From: an uncultured Alphaproteobacteria bacterium
GTDB lineage: Bacteria > Pseudomonadota > Alphaproteobacteria > RF32 > CAG-239
Length of the DNA: 64,000 bases
Direction: 5' to 3'
NCBI GenBank assembly: GCA_934254925.1
Contig: CAKQMD010000003.1
Span: 1 to 64,000 of the forward strand
Shown here: positions 26,030-33,961 of the stretch, in pieces
Layout of the letters: each line of letters starts with the position of its first letter
Numbering within the stretch: position 1 is the stretch's first letter
Translations under genes and position numbers: made by a program
Notes under the pieces: model-generated
What the model was told of the DNA's origin: nothing
Seen by the model: only the letters and a program-made list of their open reading frames with translations
Databases searched by the model: none

Positions 26030-28474
26030 ATGAGTGAAGAGATGACCAGGGAAGAAATTCTCAAGGAAGAAGCTGAATATAATGCCGATTCGATTAAGGT
26101 TTTAAAAGGCCTGGACGCCGTGCGCAAACGCCCCGGCATGTATATCGGTGATACAGATGACGGGTCCGGCCTGCATCATATGATTTATGAGGTTTTGGAC
26201 AACGCCATCGACGAGGCTTTGGCCGGTTACTGCGATAAAACCGAAGTGATTTTGAATCCCGACGGATCGGCGACAATTCGCGACAACGGCCGCGGCATCC
26301 CCGTCGGCATGCATAAGGAAGAAGGCGTTTCCGCTGCGGAAGTCATTATGACCGAACTTCATTCCGGCGGTAAGTTTGATAACAATTCCTATAAGGTTTC
26401 CGGCGGTCTGCACGGCGTGGGTGTTTCCGTGGTGAACGCGCTTTCCGTTTGGTTGAAACTGCGTATTTGGCGCGAGGACAAAGAGCACCTGGCCACCTTT
26501 TCGCACGGAAACGTCGTCGAGCATTTGAAAGTCGTCGGCGAAACACCGGGACGCCACGGTACGGAAGTTTCTTTCTTGCCGTCGCCGGAGACTTTTACCA
26601 TGACGGAGTTTAGCTTTGAGACCCTTGAACGTGCCATTCGCGAAAAGGCGTTTTTGAACTCCGGCGTCTATCTGCGGCTGATTGACAATCGCGGAGCGGA
26701 ACCCCGCGAAGTGGATTTTCACTATGAAGGAGGTCTGACCGCTTTCGTCAACCACATCAACAAGGCCAAGGCGCCGCTGCACGAAGAAGTCATCGCTTTT
26801 TCCGGCGAGAAAGACGACATGCAGGTTGATATTGCCATGCAATGGACCAACGCTTATAACGAAAGCATGCTCTGTTTCACCAATAACATTCCGCAAAAAG
26901 ACGGCGGAACACATTTAGCCGGTTTTCGTGCCGCTTTGACGCGTACGCTTAACAACTACGTGACCGAAAACGGACTGCTCAAAAAAGAAAAAGTCGTCCT
27001 TTCGGGTGATGACATGCGCGAAGGCCTGACTTGTGTCATGTCTGTAAAGGTGCCGGATCCGAAGTTTTCGTCGCAAACCAAAGACAAACTGGTTTCTTCC
27101 GAAGTCCGCCCGGTCGTGGAAAGCATTGTCGGCGACAAGCTCAAGGAATGGTTGGACGAGCATCCCAACGAAGCACGGCTGATTGTCGGCAAAATTGTTG
27201 AAGCCGCTACCGCCCGCGAAGCTGCCCGTAAAGCCCGCGAATTGACCCGTCGAAAAGGTGTTTTGGATATCGCCTCTCTGCCCGGAAAACTGGCGGATTG
27301 CCAAGAAAAGGACCCGGCTTTGTCTGAAGTCTTCATCGTTGAGGGAGATTCCGCCGGCGGGTCCGCCAAACAGGGGCGTCATCGCCGCAATCAGGCCATT
27401 ATGCCGTTGCGCGGAAAAATCCTCAATGTCGAACGCGCCCGCTTTGACAAGATGCTCAATTCCGCCGAAATCGGTACGATCATTACCGCACTGGGCACCG
27501 GCATCGGTCGTGACGATTTTAACGCCGACAAATGCCGCTACCACAAAATCATACTGATGGCCGATGCCGATGTCGACGGCAGCCACATTCGCACCTTGCT
27601 GTTGACCTTCTTTTATCGCCAAATGCCCGAATTGATCGAACGCGGATACGTCTACATTGCCCAGCCGCCGTTGTATAAGGCCAAACGCGGCAACTCCGTG
27701 CTGTATCTGAAGGATGACAATGAAATGGAAGACTATCTGATTCGCGGCGGTTGTGAAGACGCAGTGCTTCAGTTGGCCGACGGAGAACAGATCATGGGTC
27801 AGGATTTGATCAGCCTGGTGGAAAAAAACCGCAAGGTCCGGTCGTTGATCGGCTCTTTGAGCAAAAATTTCCCTGAAAAGATCGTTGAACAGATGGCAAT
27901 CATGGGCTTTTTCAATCAGGAGCTTCTGAACGATGCCCCGGCGCTGCAGACGGCCTTGGAGAAGTTGGCCGAGCGCCTGGATACGCTTGAAGCTGAATAT
28001 GACAAAGGCTGGAAGGCCGAGAAAGCTGAAGACGGCAGTTTGGTCTTTTTGCGCACGCTGCGCGGCGTTACCGAAAAGCATGTTTTTGATGTTTCCCTGC
28101 TGGAAAGCCAGGAAGGAAAAATCCTGAACGACATGCGCGAGACGCTGTGGGCGAACTTTGCCGCGCAAAGCCGTTTGATTTCTAAAAACGGCTTGGAAAA
28201 GAAGATCACCGGTCCGGTAACTTTTGTCGATGCCGTTATGGCTGCCGGCAAGAAAGGTATCTCCATTCAGCGCTATAAAGGTTTGGGCGAAATGAACCCC
28301 GAACAATTGTGGGAAACCACGTTGGATCCGGAAGCCCGTTCCTTGCTTCAGGTGAAGATAGATCATATGGAAGAAGCCGACGAAGTCTTTTCCACCCTGA
28401 TGGGTGATGTGGTCGAGCCACGCAAGGAATTCATTCAGGACAATGCGCTGAACGTTGTCAATCTGGATATTTAG
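26030..28474 (+). CDS. gyrB: DNA gyrase subunit B
   Basis: This 814-residue ATPase subunit of gyrase works with GyrA to introduce negative supercoils. The GHKL ATPase part has LKGLDAVRKRPGMYIGDTDD, YEVLDNAIDEA and GGLHGVGVSVVNALS. The transducer domain follows. The Toprim domain has VEGDSAGGSAKQGR and DADVDGSHIRTLL with the metal-binding acidic residues. The C-terminal tail has RYKGLGEMNPEQLWETT. The QRYKGLGEMN end and overall length indicate GyrB rather than ParE. It is preceded by a good promoter and followed by a strong terminator. Confidence 0.97.
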   Translation: MSEEMTREEILKEEAEYNADSIKVLKGLDAVRKRPGMYIGDTDDGSGLHHMIYEVLDNAIDEALAGYCDKTEVILNPDGSATIRDNGRGIPVGMHKEEGVSAAEVIMTELHSGGKFDNNSYKVSGGLHGVGVSVVNALSVWLKLRIWREDKEHLATFSHGNVVEHLKVVGETPGRHGTEVSFLPSPETFTMTEFSFETLERAIREKAFLNSGVYLRLIDNRGAEPREVDFHYEGGLTAFVNHINKAKAPLHEEVIAFSGEKDDMQVDIAMQWTNAYNESMLCFTNNIPQKDGGTHLAGFRAALTRTLNNYVTENGLLKKEKVVLSGDDMREGLTCVMSVKVPDPKFSSQTKDKLVSSEVRPVVESIVGDKLKEWLDEHPNEARLIVGKIVEAATAREAARKARELTRRKGVLDIASLPGKLADCQEKDPALSEVFIVEGDSAGGSAKQGRHRRNQAIMPLRGKILNVERARFDKMLNSAEIGTIITALGTGIGRDDFNADKCRYHKIILMADADVDGSHIRTLLLTFFYRQMPELIERGYVYIAQPPLYKAKRGNSVLYLKDDNEMEDYLIRGGCEDAVLQLADGEQIMGQDLISLVEKNRKVRSLIGSLSKNFPEKIVEQMAIMGFFNQELLNDAPALQTALEKLAERLDTLEAEYDKGWKAEKAEDGSLVFLRTLRGVTEKHVFDVSLLESQEGKILNDMRETLWANFAAQSRLISKNGLEKKITGPVTFVDAVMAAGKKGISIQRYKGLGEMNPEQLWETTLDPEARSLLQVKIDHMEEADEVFSTLMGDVVEPRKEFIQDNALNVVNLDI

Positions 28475-28489
28475 AAACAAAAAACTCAA

Positions 28490-28520
28490 AAACATCCCGA
28501 ATTTTGTTCGGGATGTTTTT
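28490..28520 (+). terminator. Intrinsic terminator after gyrB
   Basis: AACATCCCGAA (28491-28501) pairs with TTCGGGATGTT across a short T-rich loop and runs into a T tract. It follows the gyrB stop codon by about 16 bases. Confidence 0.88.
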
Positions 28521-28588
28521 CTTTGCCTTTTATTAACCGGTTTTATGATTAATTATAAGAGTGTTTTACAAAAAAACGGGAAACCTTG

Positions 28589-29686
28589 ATGATGTTGAAA
28601 AGATTTTTTCTCGCCGGCTTTTTCTTTTTGGCGGCATCGCCGCTTTGGGCGGCGGATTGGAGTTACGACTACTCCGGAAACCTGCAGGGCTTTTATGGCT
28701 ATGGCGACTTAAGCAACCGTTTTCAAACCGGCCGCAGCCGCAATCATCAAAATGCCAAGGGAAACTTTTCCGTCAGTCTCAGCTATGATTCTGTTTTCAG
28801 CCTGAATATGGATTTGATGGCAGGAGTCAATCAGGAGCTTAAGGATTATAACCAAGGCGAATGGGGCGAAGAAATTTATGCCGTCGGCGATACAAAATAC
28901 GGCCGTCTGATATTGGGACAAACCGCTAATATTGCCGAACAACTGAGTGTCGGCGCGCCGGACTTGGGCTTTAAAAACCGCGACATTGTCAATTTCATCC
29001 GCAATCCCAATTGGCAGCGCAACAAGGAGGGAACGCGTTTTGCCACGCTGAACGCCGCTTATGTCAATACTGACGGCGTTGCGACGAAAATCAGCTACAT
29101 GACGCCGGAATTTTACAACACTTACGTCGGCTTTTCTTATGTGCCGGATATCTATAATCGCCGCGGTCTCGTCAGCCGTGAGGCGGATTATGAGCATGAT
29201 GACGGCTATGTTGCCGGTCTGCAGCATTATCGGGAGATCGGACCGGTAGAATTGACGTTCAGCTTGGGATACGCCTTATATCATCGCGATGATCAAGAGT
29301 TTTCGGGAGGCTTGAGTCTAAACTACGGCAATTGGACGTTAGGCGGAGCATATCGCCGGACTTACGTCGACGGGACGGATTCCCCCCTTGCCGATTCCCG
29401 CGGACTTCCCGCATTTTTTGACGGCTACCGCGAGGGCTATGCTTGGGACGTCGGCTTGGGGTATGAATTTGGTCCTTACAAAGCGGCGTTAAGCTATTTT
29501 GCCTCGCGAGCCGACAACCAACCCAACAAGGACAACGTGGTGATGTTTTCCAACACATATCGCTACAACAAATGGCTTGAGTTTTATCTGATTGCCGCTC
29601 ATGTTGACTTTAAGGGAGAAACTGCTAATCTGGAAGCTAATAACCAAGGCTATGCTTATGTCGCCGGGGTTAGCCTGGATTTTTAG
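28589..29686 (+). CDS. Outer-membrane porin
   Basis: This beta-barrel protein of about 365 residues has a signal peptide (ending LWA|A) and the alternating aromatic/polar strands of a Gram-negative general porin. It ends in Phe (VAGVSLDF), the recognition signal for barrel assembly. Segments such as YDYSGNLQGFYGYGDL, KYGRLILGQT and WDVGLGYEFGPYKAALSYF are typical strands and the eyelet-loop region. It allows diffusion of small solutes. Two ATG codons in a row follow a TTG; the first ATG at 28589 is taken as start. The winged-helix regulator gene follows after nine bases and may be cotranscribed. Confidence 0.85.
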   Translation: MMLKRFFLAGFFFLAASPLWAADWSYDYSGNLQGFYGYGDLSNRFQTGRSRNHQNAKGNFSVSLSYDSVFSLNMDLMAGVNQELKDYNQGEWGEEIYAVGDTKYGRLILGQTANIAEQLSVGAPDLGFKNRDIVNFIRNPNWQRNKEGTRFATLNAAYVNTDGVATKISYMTPEFYNTYVGFSYVPDIYNRRGLVSREADYEHDDGYVAGLQHYREIGPVELTFSLGYALYHRDDQEFSGGLSLNYGNWTLGGAYRRTYVDGTDSPLADSRGLPAFFDGYREGYAWDVGLGYEFGPYKAALSYFASRADNQPNKDNVVMFSNTYRYNKWLEFYLIAAHVDFKGETANLEANNQGYAYVAGVSLDF

Positions 29687-29695
29687 GAAAAACGA

Positions 29696-30328
29696 ATGCC
29701 CAATATTTTATTTTTGTCGGAAAAAGAAGCTTTTGCTGATGATTTGAGCGCTCAAATAGCGCTCTATGCGCCGGATTACACCGTTTTTCGGGAAGATGAC
29801 GGTAAGACGATGTTTGATCTTCTGATTGTAGACGAGGATGTGGAGCAGGGCAAACGCCTGATACGCAATGCCGTTGCCGCGCCGATATTTTTGCTGACCT
29901 CGCTTTCCGCGACCGAGCTGGTAGAAGAGCGTTTTAATCATGTTTTGTTCAAGCCTTTTCGGCTGGAACAATTTTTGGATGAACTGCAATCCGGGATCAA
30001 CCGTTATGAAAACAGTTCAGATGGCTATCTAAAATTTAACCGTTATATTCTCAAACCGGTGAAAAAGGAAATTTATAATCAGCGCAATAAAGAAACCGTC
30101 AAATTGACGGAAAAGGAAGTGGCGGTTATCAAATATCTCTACAAAGCCAAAGAAAGAATTGTCGGCAAAAACGAGTTGCTGCAGGAAGTCTGGGGATATA
30201 GCCCCGACGTGACGACGCATACGATCGAAACGCATATTTACCGTCTGCGGCAAAAAGTGGAACACGAAGATCCATCGGCCCAGTTGATCATGACTTATGA
30301 GGGCGGTTATAAGCTTAAAACAGTCTAA
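29696..30328 (+). CDS. OmpR-type regulator with shortened, atypical receiver
   Basis: This 210-residue protein has an N-terminal receiver-like domain (1-100) and a C-terminal OmpR/PhoB winged helix (about 130-210) with VKLTEKEVAVIKYL and HTIETHIYRLRQKVE. The receiver is odd. The acidic pair after the first strand is replaced by SEKE, and the segment between the first and third strands is about 20 residues shorter than usual. The presumed phospho-acceptor region DLLIVDED, LLTS and the Lys of FKPF remain. No histidine kinase is adjacent. It follows the porin gene closely and overlaps the convergent flagellin by 14 bases. Confidence 0.82.
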   Translation: MPNILFLSEKEAFADDLSAQIALYAPDYTVFREDDGKTMFDLLIVDEDVEQGKRLIRNAVAAPIFLLTSLSATELVEERFNHVLFKPFRLEQFLDELQSGINRYENSSDGYLKFNRYILKPVKKEIYNQRNKETVKLTEKEVAVIKYLYKAKERIVGKNELLQEVWGYSPDVTTHTIETHIYRLRQKVEHEDPSAQLIMTYEGGYKLKTV

Positions 30329-32150
30329 GGATTGACTGCGAAGCCTGAGAGGCTAAGGAAAGGGAATTGACCGCCAATTGTTGCCGGGTTTGCAGGGCCA
30401 GCATATTGGCCGATTCCTCGTTCATATCAGCTAAGGTTAATTTGTCGGCGCCCTCGGTGAGGACATTGATCAAGTTTTGGGTGAAATTCTCCCGCGTGGT
30501 GACGATAGAGTAATAGTTGCCGAGTTCGGAGCTCATCTGCCGGATCTGATTCAGAGCTTCGGTCAGTTCTTGAATTGACTTGACCACGTCTCCCTGATTT
30601 TGCCAATCAGTCGTCACCAACCCCAAAGTTTTGGCCGAAGCGTCTTTTCCTTGCACTGACAACTGTGCCGAACGGTTTTCATTAAACGTCACCGTCAAAT
30701 CTTGCTCTCTTAGCAAGTTAATTCCTTTATAAGAGCTGTCTTTGATCAGCAAATCATATTGCTTAATAATCTCGCTGTACGGCTTGTCGGCAGTCTTTTT
30801 CTTATATGTCTGTTGAGTTGCTAAGTTATCCAACCAATTTAAATCCGGCTGTGTATATGTTTCTCCCTCAACTTTTTGATATTGTGGCGGAATTTCATTC
30901 TTCGTTGTTGTATGGTCAACATCTTCCAATAGTTGGTAAACTTGACCTTTGACGCTGATTTTGCTTCCCGCCGCGGCTTTTAACGTCGTAGAAGCGTTCA
31001 GAAGATAAGTGTCATTAACGTTAATTGCCGCTTCTGCAGAATTTATGATCAGATTTTTTACGCCCTGTACGGAGGCATTGTCAAGCCGACTTTGGTCATT
31101 GAGCGTCAGCGTGCCGCTGTTAACCCGCGTCCCATTTAGCAAAGTTGCTCCGTTGCAGGTAACATCACATGCGCCAAAAGCAGAAGAAGAGTTATGAACA
31201 TTAACAACAGTATCATTAAATTCGCAGCGACTCAGCTCGAAAATTGTGTCATCGTTTTTTATATTTAGAACTGTTCCCGGATCGGTAACAACGTAACAAT
31301 GCTGAAAAACTTTTCCTAAATGCGTTCCCGTAGGATCGTCCATGTAAAAATTGTTAATGCCTGAAATATTGATCACACGATCTGAATTATTGCCATTTAA
31401 ATTACTTCCATAAATCAGTTTATCATAATTTCCTCTGTTTTCTATTTTAGAATAGAGGTCCAGGTTTTTCAGCGTTATTTTACTGTAATTATTGCCACTG
31501 ATTAAAAAAGTGTCTTTCTTTTGAGCGTCCCCGGCCACATGAATACTCAAGTCGGAAATGCTTCCTGTCGAGAGTGTGACCATCCGCATTGAAGCCGCAC
31601 CGGTCACGTCAAATTTGAGAGCCGAGAATTTGCCGCGTTCATTGTCGGCAATGCCGTAAGTGCCGATTCCGGTCAAATTTTGCCCTTCTTTGAGGGTAAT
31701 TGTCGTGTTGCCCATATCAATCTGGCCATAAATGACGATGTCGCCTTTTTTGCCGGAATTAAGCGCGGCCAAGAGTTCTTCTTTGCTGGAAACCACCGCA
31801 GCCACGCCTTCTTGCTCTTCAAACCAAGACTTGGCGGGAATATGATTCGTTTCCAAAGCTTGGGTCGCCGTGGCGGCAGCTTGTTCCAACAAACTTGCCC
31901 CTGCCTGCAGACCCTCGGTCGCGGCTTTGATTGTCTGAATCCCTTGCGCCATGGAATCCAACAAGGCCGACAAGTCACTGGCCCGGTTGCTTAAAGAAAC
32001 CGCGGTATAATAGGAAGAAGGGTTGTCGATTGCCGAATTGACTTTCAATCCGGTGGAGAGACGATTTTGCGTCAAGTCAACCTGTCCCGTAATATTTTGC
32101 AGGCTCAGCAAATTTGATCGCATTGAGGCGGTTAGACTGATGCTGTTCAT
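30315..32150 (-). CDS. Flagellin with large beta-solenoid-like central domain
   Basis: This 611-residue flagellin is much longer than a minimal one (about 270-300). The N-terminal D0/D1 (1-100) carries QNRLSTGLKVNSAIDNPSSYY, trimmed here to its core SSYYTAVSLSNRA. The C-terminal D1/D0 (about 470-611) ends SQSILRLF. Between them about 350 residues are rich in Asn, Thr, Ser, Val and Ile, with repeated short strands such as DIVIYGQIDMGNTTITL, TVVNVHNSSS and LIINSAEAAINV. The pattern recalls a right-handed beta helix of the pectate-lyase type, exposed on the filament. The ATG at 32150 has GGAGAGAG upstream. No other flagellar gene is in the window. Confidence 0.85.
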   Translation of the reverse strand: MNSISLTASMRSNLLSLQNITGQVDLTQNRLSTGLKVNSAIDNPSSYYTAVSLSNRASDLSALLDSMAQGIQTIKAATEGLQAGASLLEQAAATATQALETNHIPAKSWFEEQEGVAAVVSSKEELLAALNSGKKGDIVIYGQIDMGNTTITLKEGQNLTGIGTYGIADNERGKFSALKFDVTGAASMRMVTLSTGSISDLSIHVAGDAQKKDTFLISGNNYSKITLKNLDLYSKIENRGNYDKLIYGSNLNGNNSDRVINISGINNFYMDDPTGTHLGKVFQHCYVVTDPGTVLNIKNDDTIFELSRCEFNDTVVNVHNSSSAFGACDVTCNGATLLNGTRVNSGTLTLNDQSRLDNASVQGVKNLIINSAEAAINVNDTYLLNASTTLKAAAGSKISVKGQVYQLLEDVDHTTTKNEIPPQYQKVEGETYTQPDLNWLDNLATQQTYKKKTADKPYSEIIKQYDLLIKDSSYKGINLLREQDLTVTFNENRSAQLSVQGKDASAKTLGLVTTDWQNQGDVVKSIQELTEALNQIRQMSSELGNYYSIVTTRENFTQNLINVLTEGADKLTLADMNEESANMLALQTRQQLAVNSLSLASQASQSILRLF

Positions 32151-32174
32151 TTCTCTCTCCTGAATTTCAATATA

Positions 32175-32188
32175 TGCAGTATACTGCA
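32175..32188. promoter_or_regulatory. Perfect 14-bp palindrome upstream of flagellin
   Basis: TGCAGTATACTGCA is an exact palindrome starting 25 bases before the flagellin ATG. It contains TATACT, which could be the -10 box of the flagellin promoter, so a bound repressor would block it. No matching sigma-28 consensus was found nearby. Confidence 0.5.
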
Positions 32189-32379
32189 AATCCCGAGAGT
32201 AAACGACGTTTTGTCAACAGCGATGTCAATGATTGGTTATTATTGTCTCAATTGCAGCGATCAAAATTAAAGCCATTTAAAATGAAAGAAGTCTCCGTAT
32301 TAACGAAGACTTCTCAGGGGTTGCCAAATTTTTGGCCGCAGGAATGAAATAAATAATCGTTCAAAGACAATAATTATTT

Positions 32380-33768
32380 TTATTCGCCTTTTTTGATTTT
32401 GTCAATCAATTCTTTAACCGAAGGAATACCGTTGCGATACAAAGGATCTGTTGCAAAACGATAAACCTGGTGGCCGGCAAACAGCAAATGGTCTTTGACG
32501 CTGCCGCCGTGTCCGACTTCATACAACGTCTTGTGAATGCAATAAGAACGCGGATCCGGCAAACGTCCGGTCGTACCGTGAGCCTGAGACCAAGTGGAAA
32601 ATTGGCATTGCGATAAACAGCCGACGCAGTTGGCCCGGTCCTCTTTCATTTGCTTCCAGTCTTCCGGCGTCATAAAAACCACCGTCTGATCCGGCGTTTC
32701 CTTAATCTCCGTTAGGCCGGCCTTGATCTGGTTCATGGCCTTTTCGCCGTCTTCGGGACGAATGAAAATGATTTTGCTTTCACTCATGTGCAACGGCTGC
32801 GAAAACTCGGCAGTTGCCTCATGAGAAAAGGCGATTTCTCCATTTTTGCGGGCAATCAGTTTTTCCAAAAAGGTGTTTTTGATAGCCGAAGAGAAAAAAC
32901 CTGTCGGGCTGAATTTTTGCAAAATAACGTCGCCTTTTTTAACCTGCATCATCACTTTTTTCCAGGCGTCGCTGATCGGACTTTCTTTGGTGATCATCGG
33001 TCTGGTGCCGAATTGGAAAGCGATTTTGCCGATGTCCGGATTGTCGATGTAATCTTCCCAGTCTTTGAGCGCCCAGACGCCGCCGGCCAAAATGATCGGT
33101 TTTTCCTGCAGGCCGAGGTTGTTCATAACCCGTCGCAATTCCACCAAACGCATGTACGGCGTTTCCGGATGATTGGGGTCTTCGGCGTTGGACAAGCCGT
33201 TATGCCCCCCGGCCAGCCAAGGGTCTTCATAAACCACGCCGCCGAGATATTCGACAAACTTGTTGTAGGCACGCTTCCACAATACCTGAAAAGCCCGTGC
33301 CGAAGAAACGATCGGATAATAATAAACGCCGAATTTGGAAGCCAGTTCACCCAAGTGGTAAGGCAGACCGGCGCCGCAGGTCACGCCGTGAATAAGCCCC
33401 CGGGTCCTTTCCAGCACACCGGTCAGAATTCGTTGAGAATCCGCCAGCTCCCACAGCATATTCATGTGAATACGGCCGTTTCCGCCCGAAACCTCGTGTG
33501 CGACCTGAGCTTGAGCAACACCGCCCTTAATGGCATATTCCACCATTTCTTCATGCCGGTCTTTGCGTGCCTTTTTGAAAAATCTTTCTAAAATGACGTT
33601 CCCTGTCGAATCATAAAAATCCGGACTGACGCCGGAAAAGGTCCCGACGCAGTTTTCATGAGCCCAAGCGCCCGAACTGCGCCCGTCGCTTCCGTTGATG
33701 CCTTTTCCGCCCTCGATCAAAGGCAGAACCTCTTTCCCGGAAATCATGATTGGTTTTAATTCTTTCAC
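32380..33768 (-). CDS. Nitronate monooxygenase-like flavin oxidoreductase
   Basis: This 462-residue protein resembles the FMN-binding TIM-barrel family of nitronate monooxygenases and 2-nitropropane dioxygenase-like enzymes. The barrel part holds GKGINGSDGRSSGA near the start, HGVTCGAGLPYHLGELASK, YYYPIVSSARAF, AGGHNGL and PIILAGGVW, then KIAFQFGTRPMIT. A C-terminal extension has CVGCLSQC and a further Cys, which may bind metal or a cluster. The substrate is unknown; relatives oxidise nitronates or serve as enoyl reductases. The start is GTG behind GAGGGAAAAAG. The gene stands alone. Confidence 0.8.
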   Translation of the reverse strand: MKELKPIMISGKEVLPLIEGGKGINGSDGRSSGAWAHENCVGTFSGVSPDFYDSTGNVILERFFKKARKDRHEEMVEYAIKGGVAQAQVAHEVSGGNGRIHMNMLWELADSQRILTGVLERTRGLIHGVTCGAGLPYHLGELASKFGVYYYPIVSSARAFQVLWKRAYNKFVEYLGGVVYEDPWLAGGHNGLSNAEDPNHPETPYMRLVELRRVMNNLGLQEKPIILAGGVWALKDWEDYIDNPDIGKIAFQFGTRPMITKESPISDAWKKVMMQVKKGDVILQKFSPTGFFSSAIKNTFLEKLIARKNGEIAFSHEATAEFSQPLHMSESKIIFIRPEDGEKAMNQIKAGLTEIKETPDQTVVFMTPEDWKQMKEDRANCVGCLSQCQFSTWSQAHGTTGRLPDPRSYCIHKTLYEVGHGGSVKDHLLFAGHQVYRFATDPLYRNGIPSVKELIDKIKKGE

Positions 33769-33907
33769 TCTTTTTCCCTCTATATTAAATTTTAAGTTTT
33801 CATCAAACTCCGCAACAACATAACACAGAAATTCATGTTTGTGGAGAGTTTTTTACTTTTTTTGCCAACAAATAATTATTAATTGTCATTTTTTCAAGAG
33901 GTCAAGG

Positions 33908-33935
33908 TTGCGTAATAAAAATTAAAGTCTATAAT
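33908..33935 (+). promoter_or_regulatory. Candidate sigma-70 promoter of ABC exporter gene
   Basis: TTGCGT (33908-33913) and a perfect TATAAT (33930-33935) are 16 bases apart, 27 bases before the ATG at 33962. Confidence 0.6.
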
Positions 33936-33961
33936 TTGGCAAAAAACAACGGAGTGTGGCA

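Noticed and set aside
26915..28495. A 526-codon open frame antisense to gyrB
   Set aside because: gyrB is certain on the plus strand, and the antisense frame only reflects its codon use. It has no recognisable domain and would run through the gyrB terminator.
32288..32313. Inverted repeat GAAGTCT / AGACTTC between the flagellin and nitronate monooxygenase-like genes
   Set aside because: The loop is long and only a weak T-rich stretch follows, so I could not call it a terminator with confidence.
33956..33961. GTG start two codons before the chosen ABC exporter start
   Set aside because: It lies one base from the GGAG ribosome site, too close for initiation. The ATG at 33962 is properly spaced.
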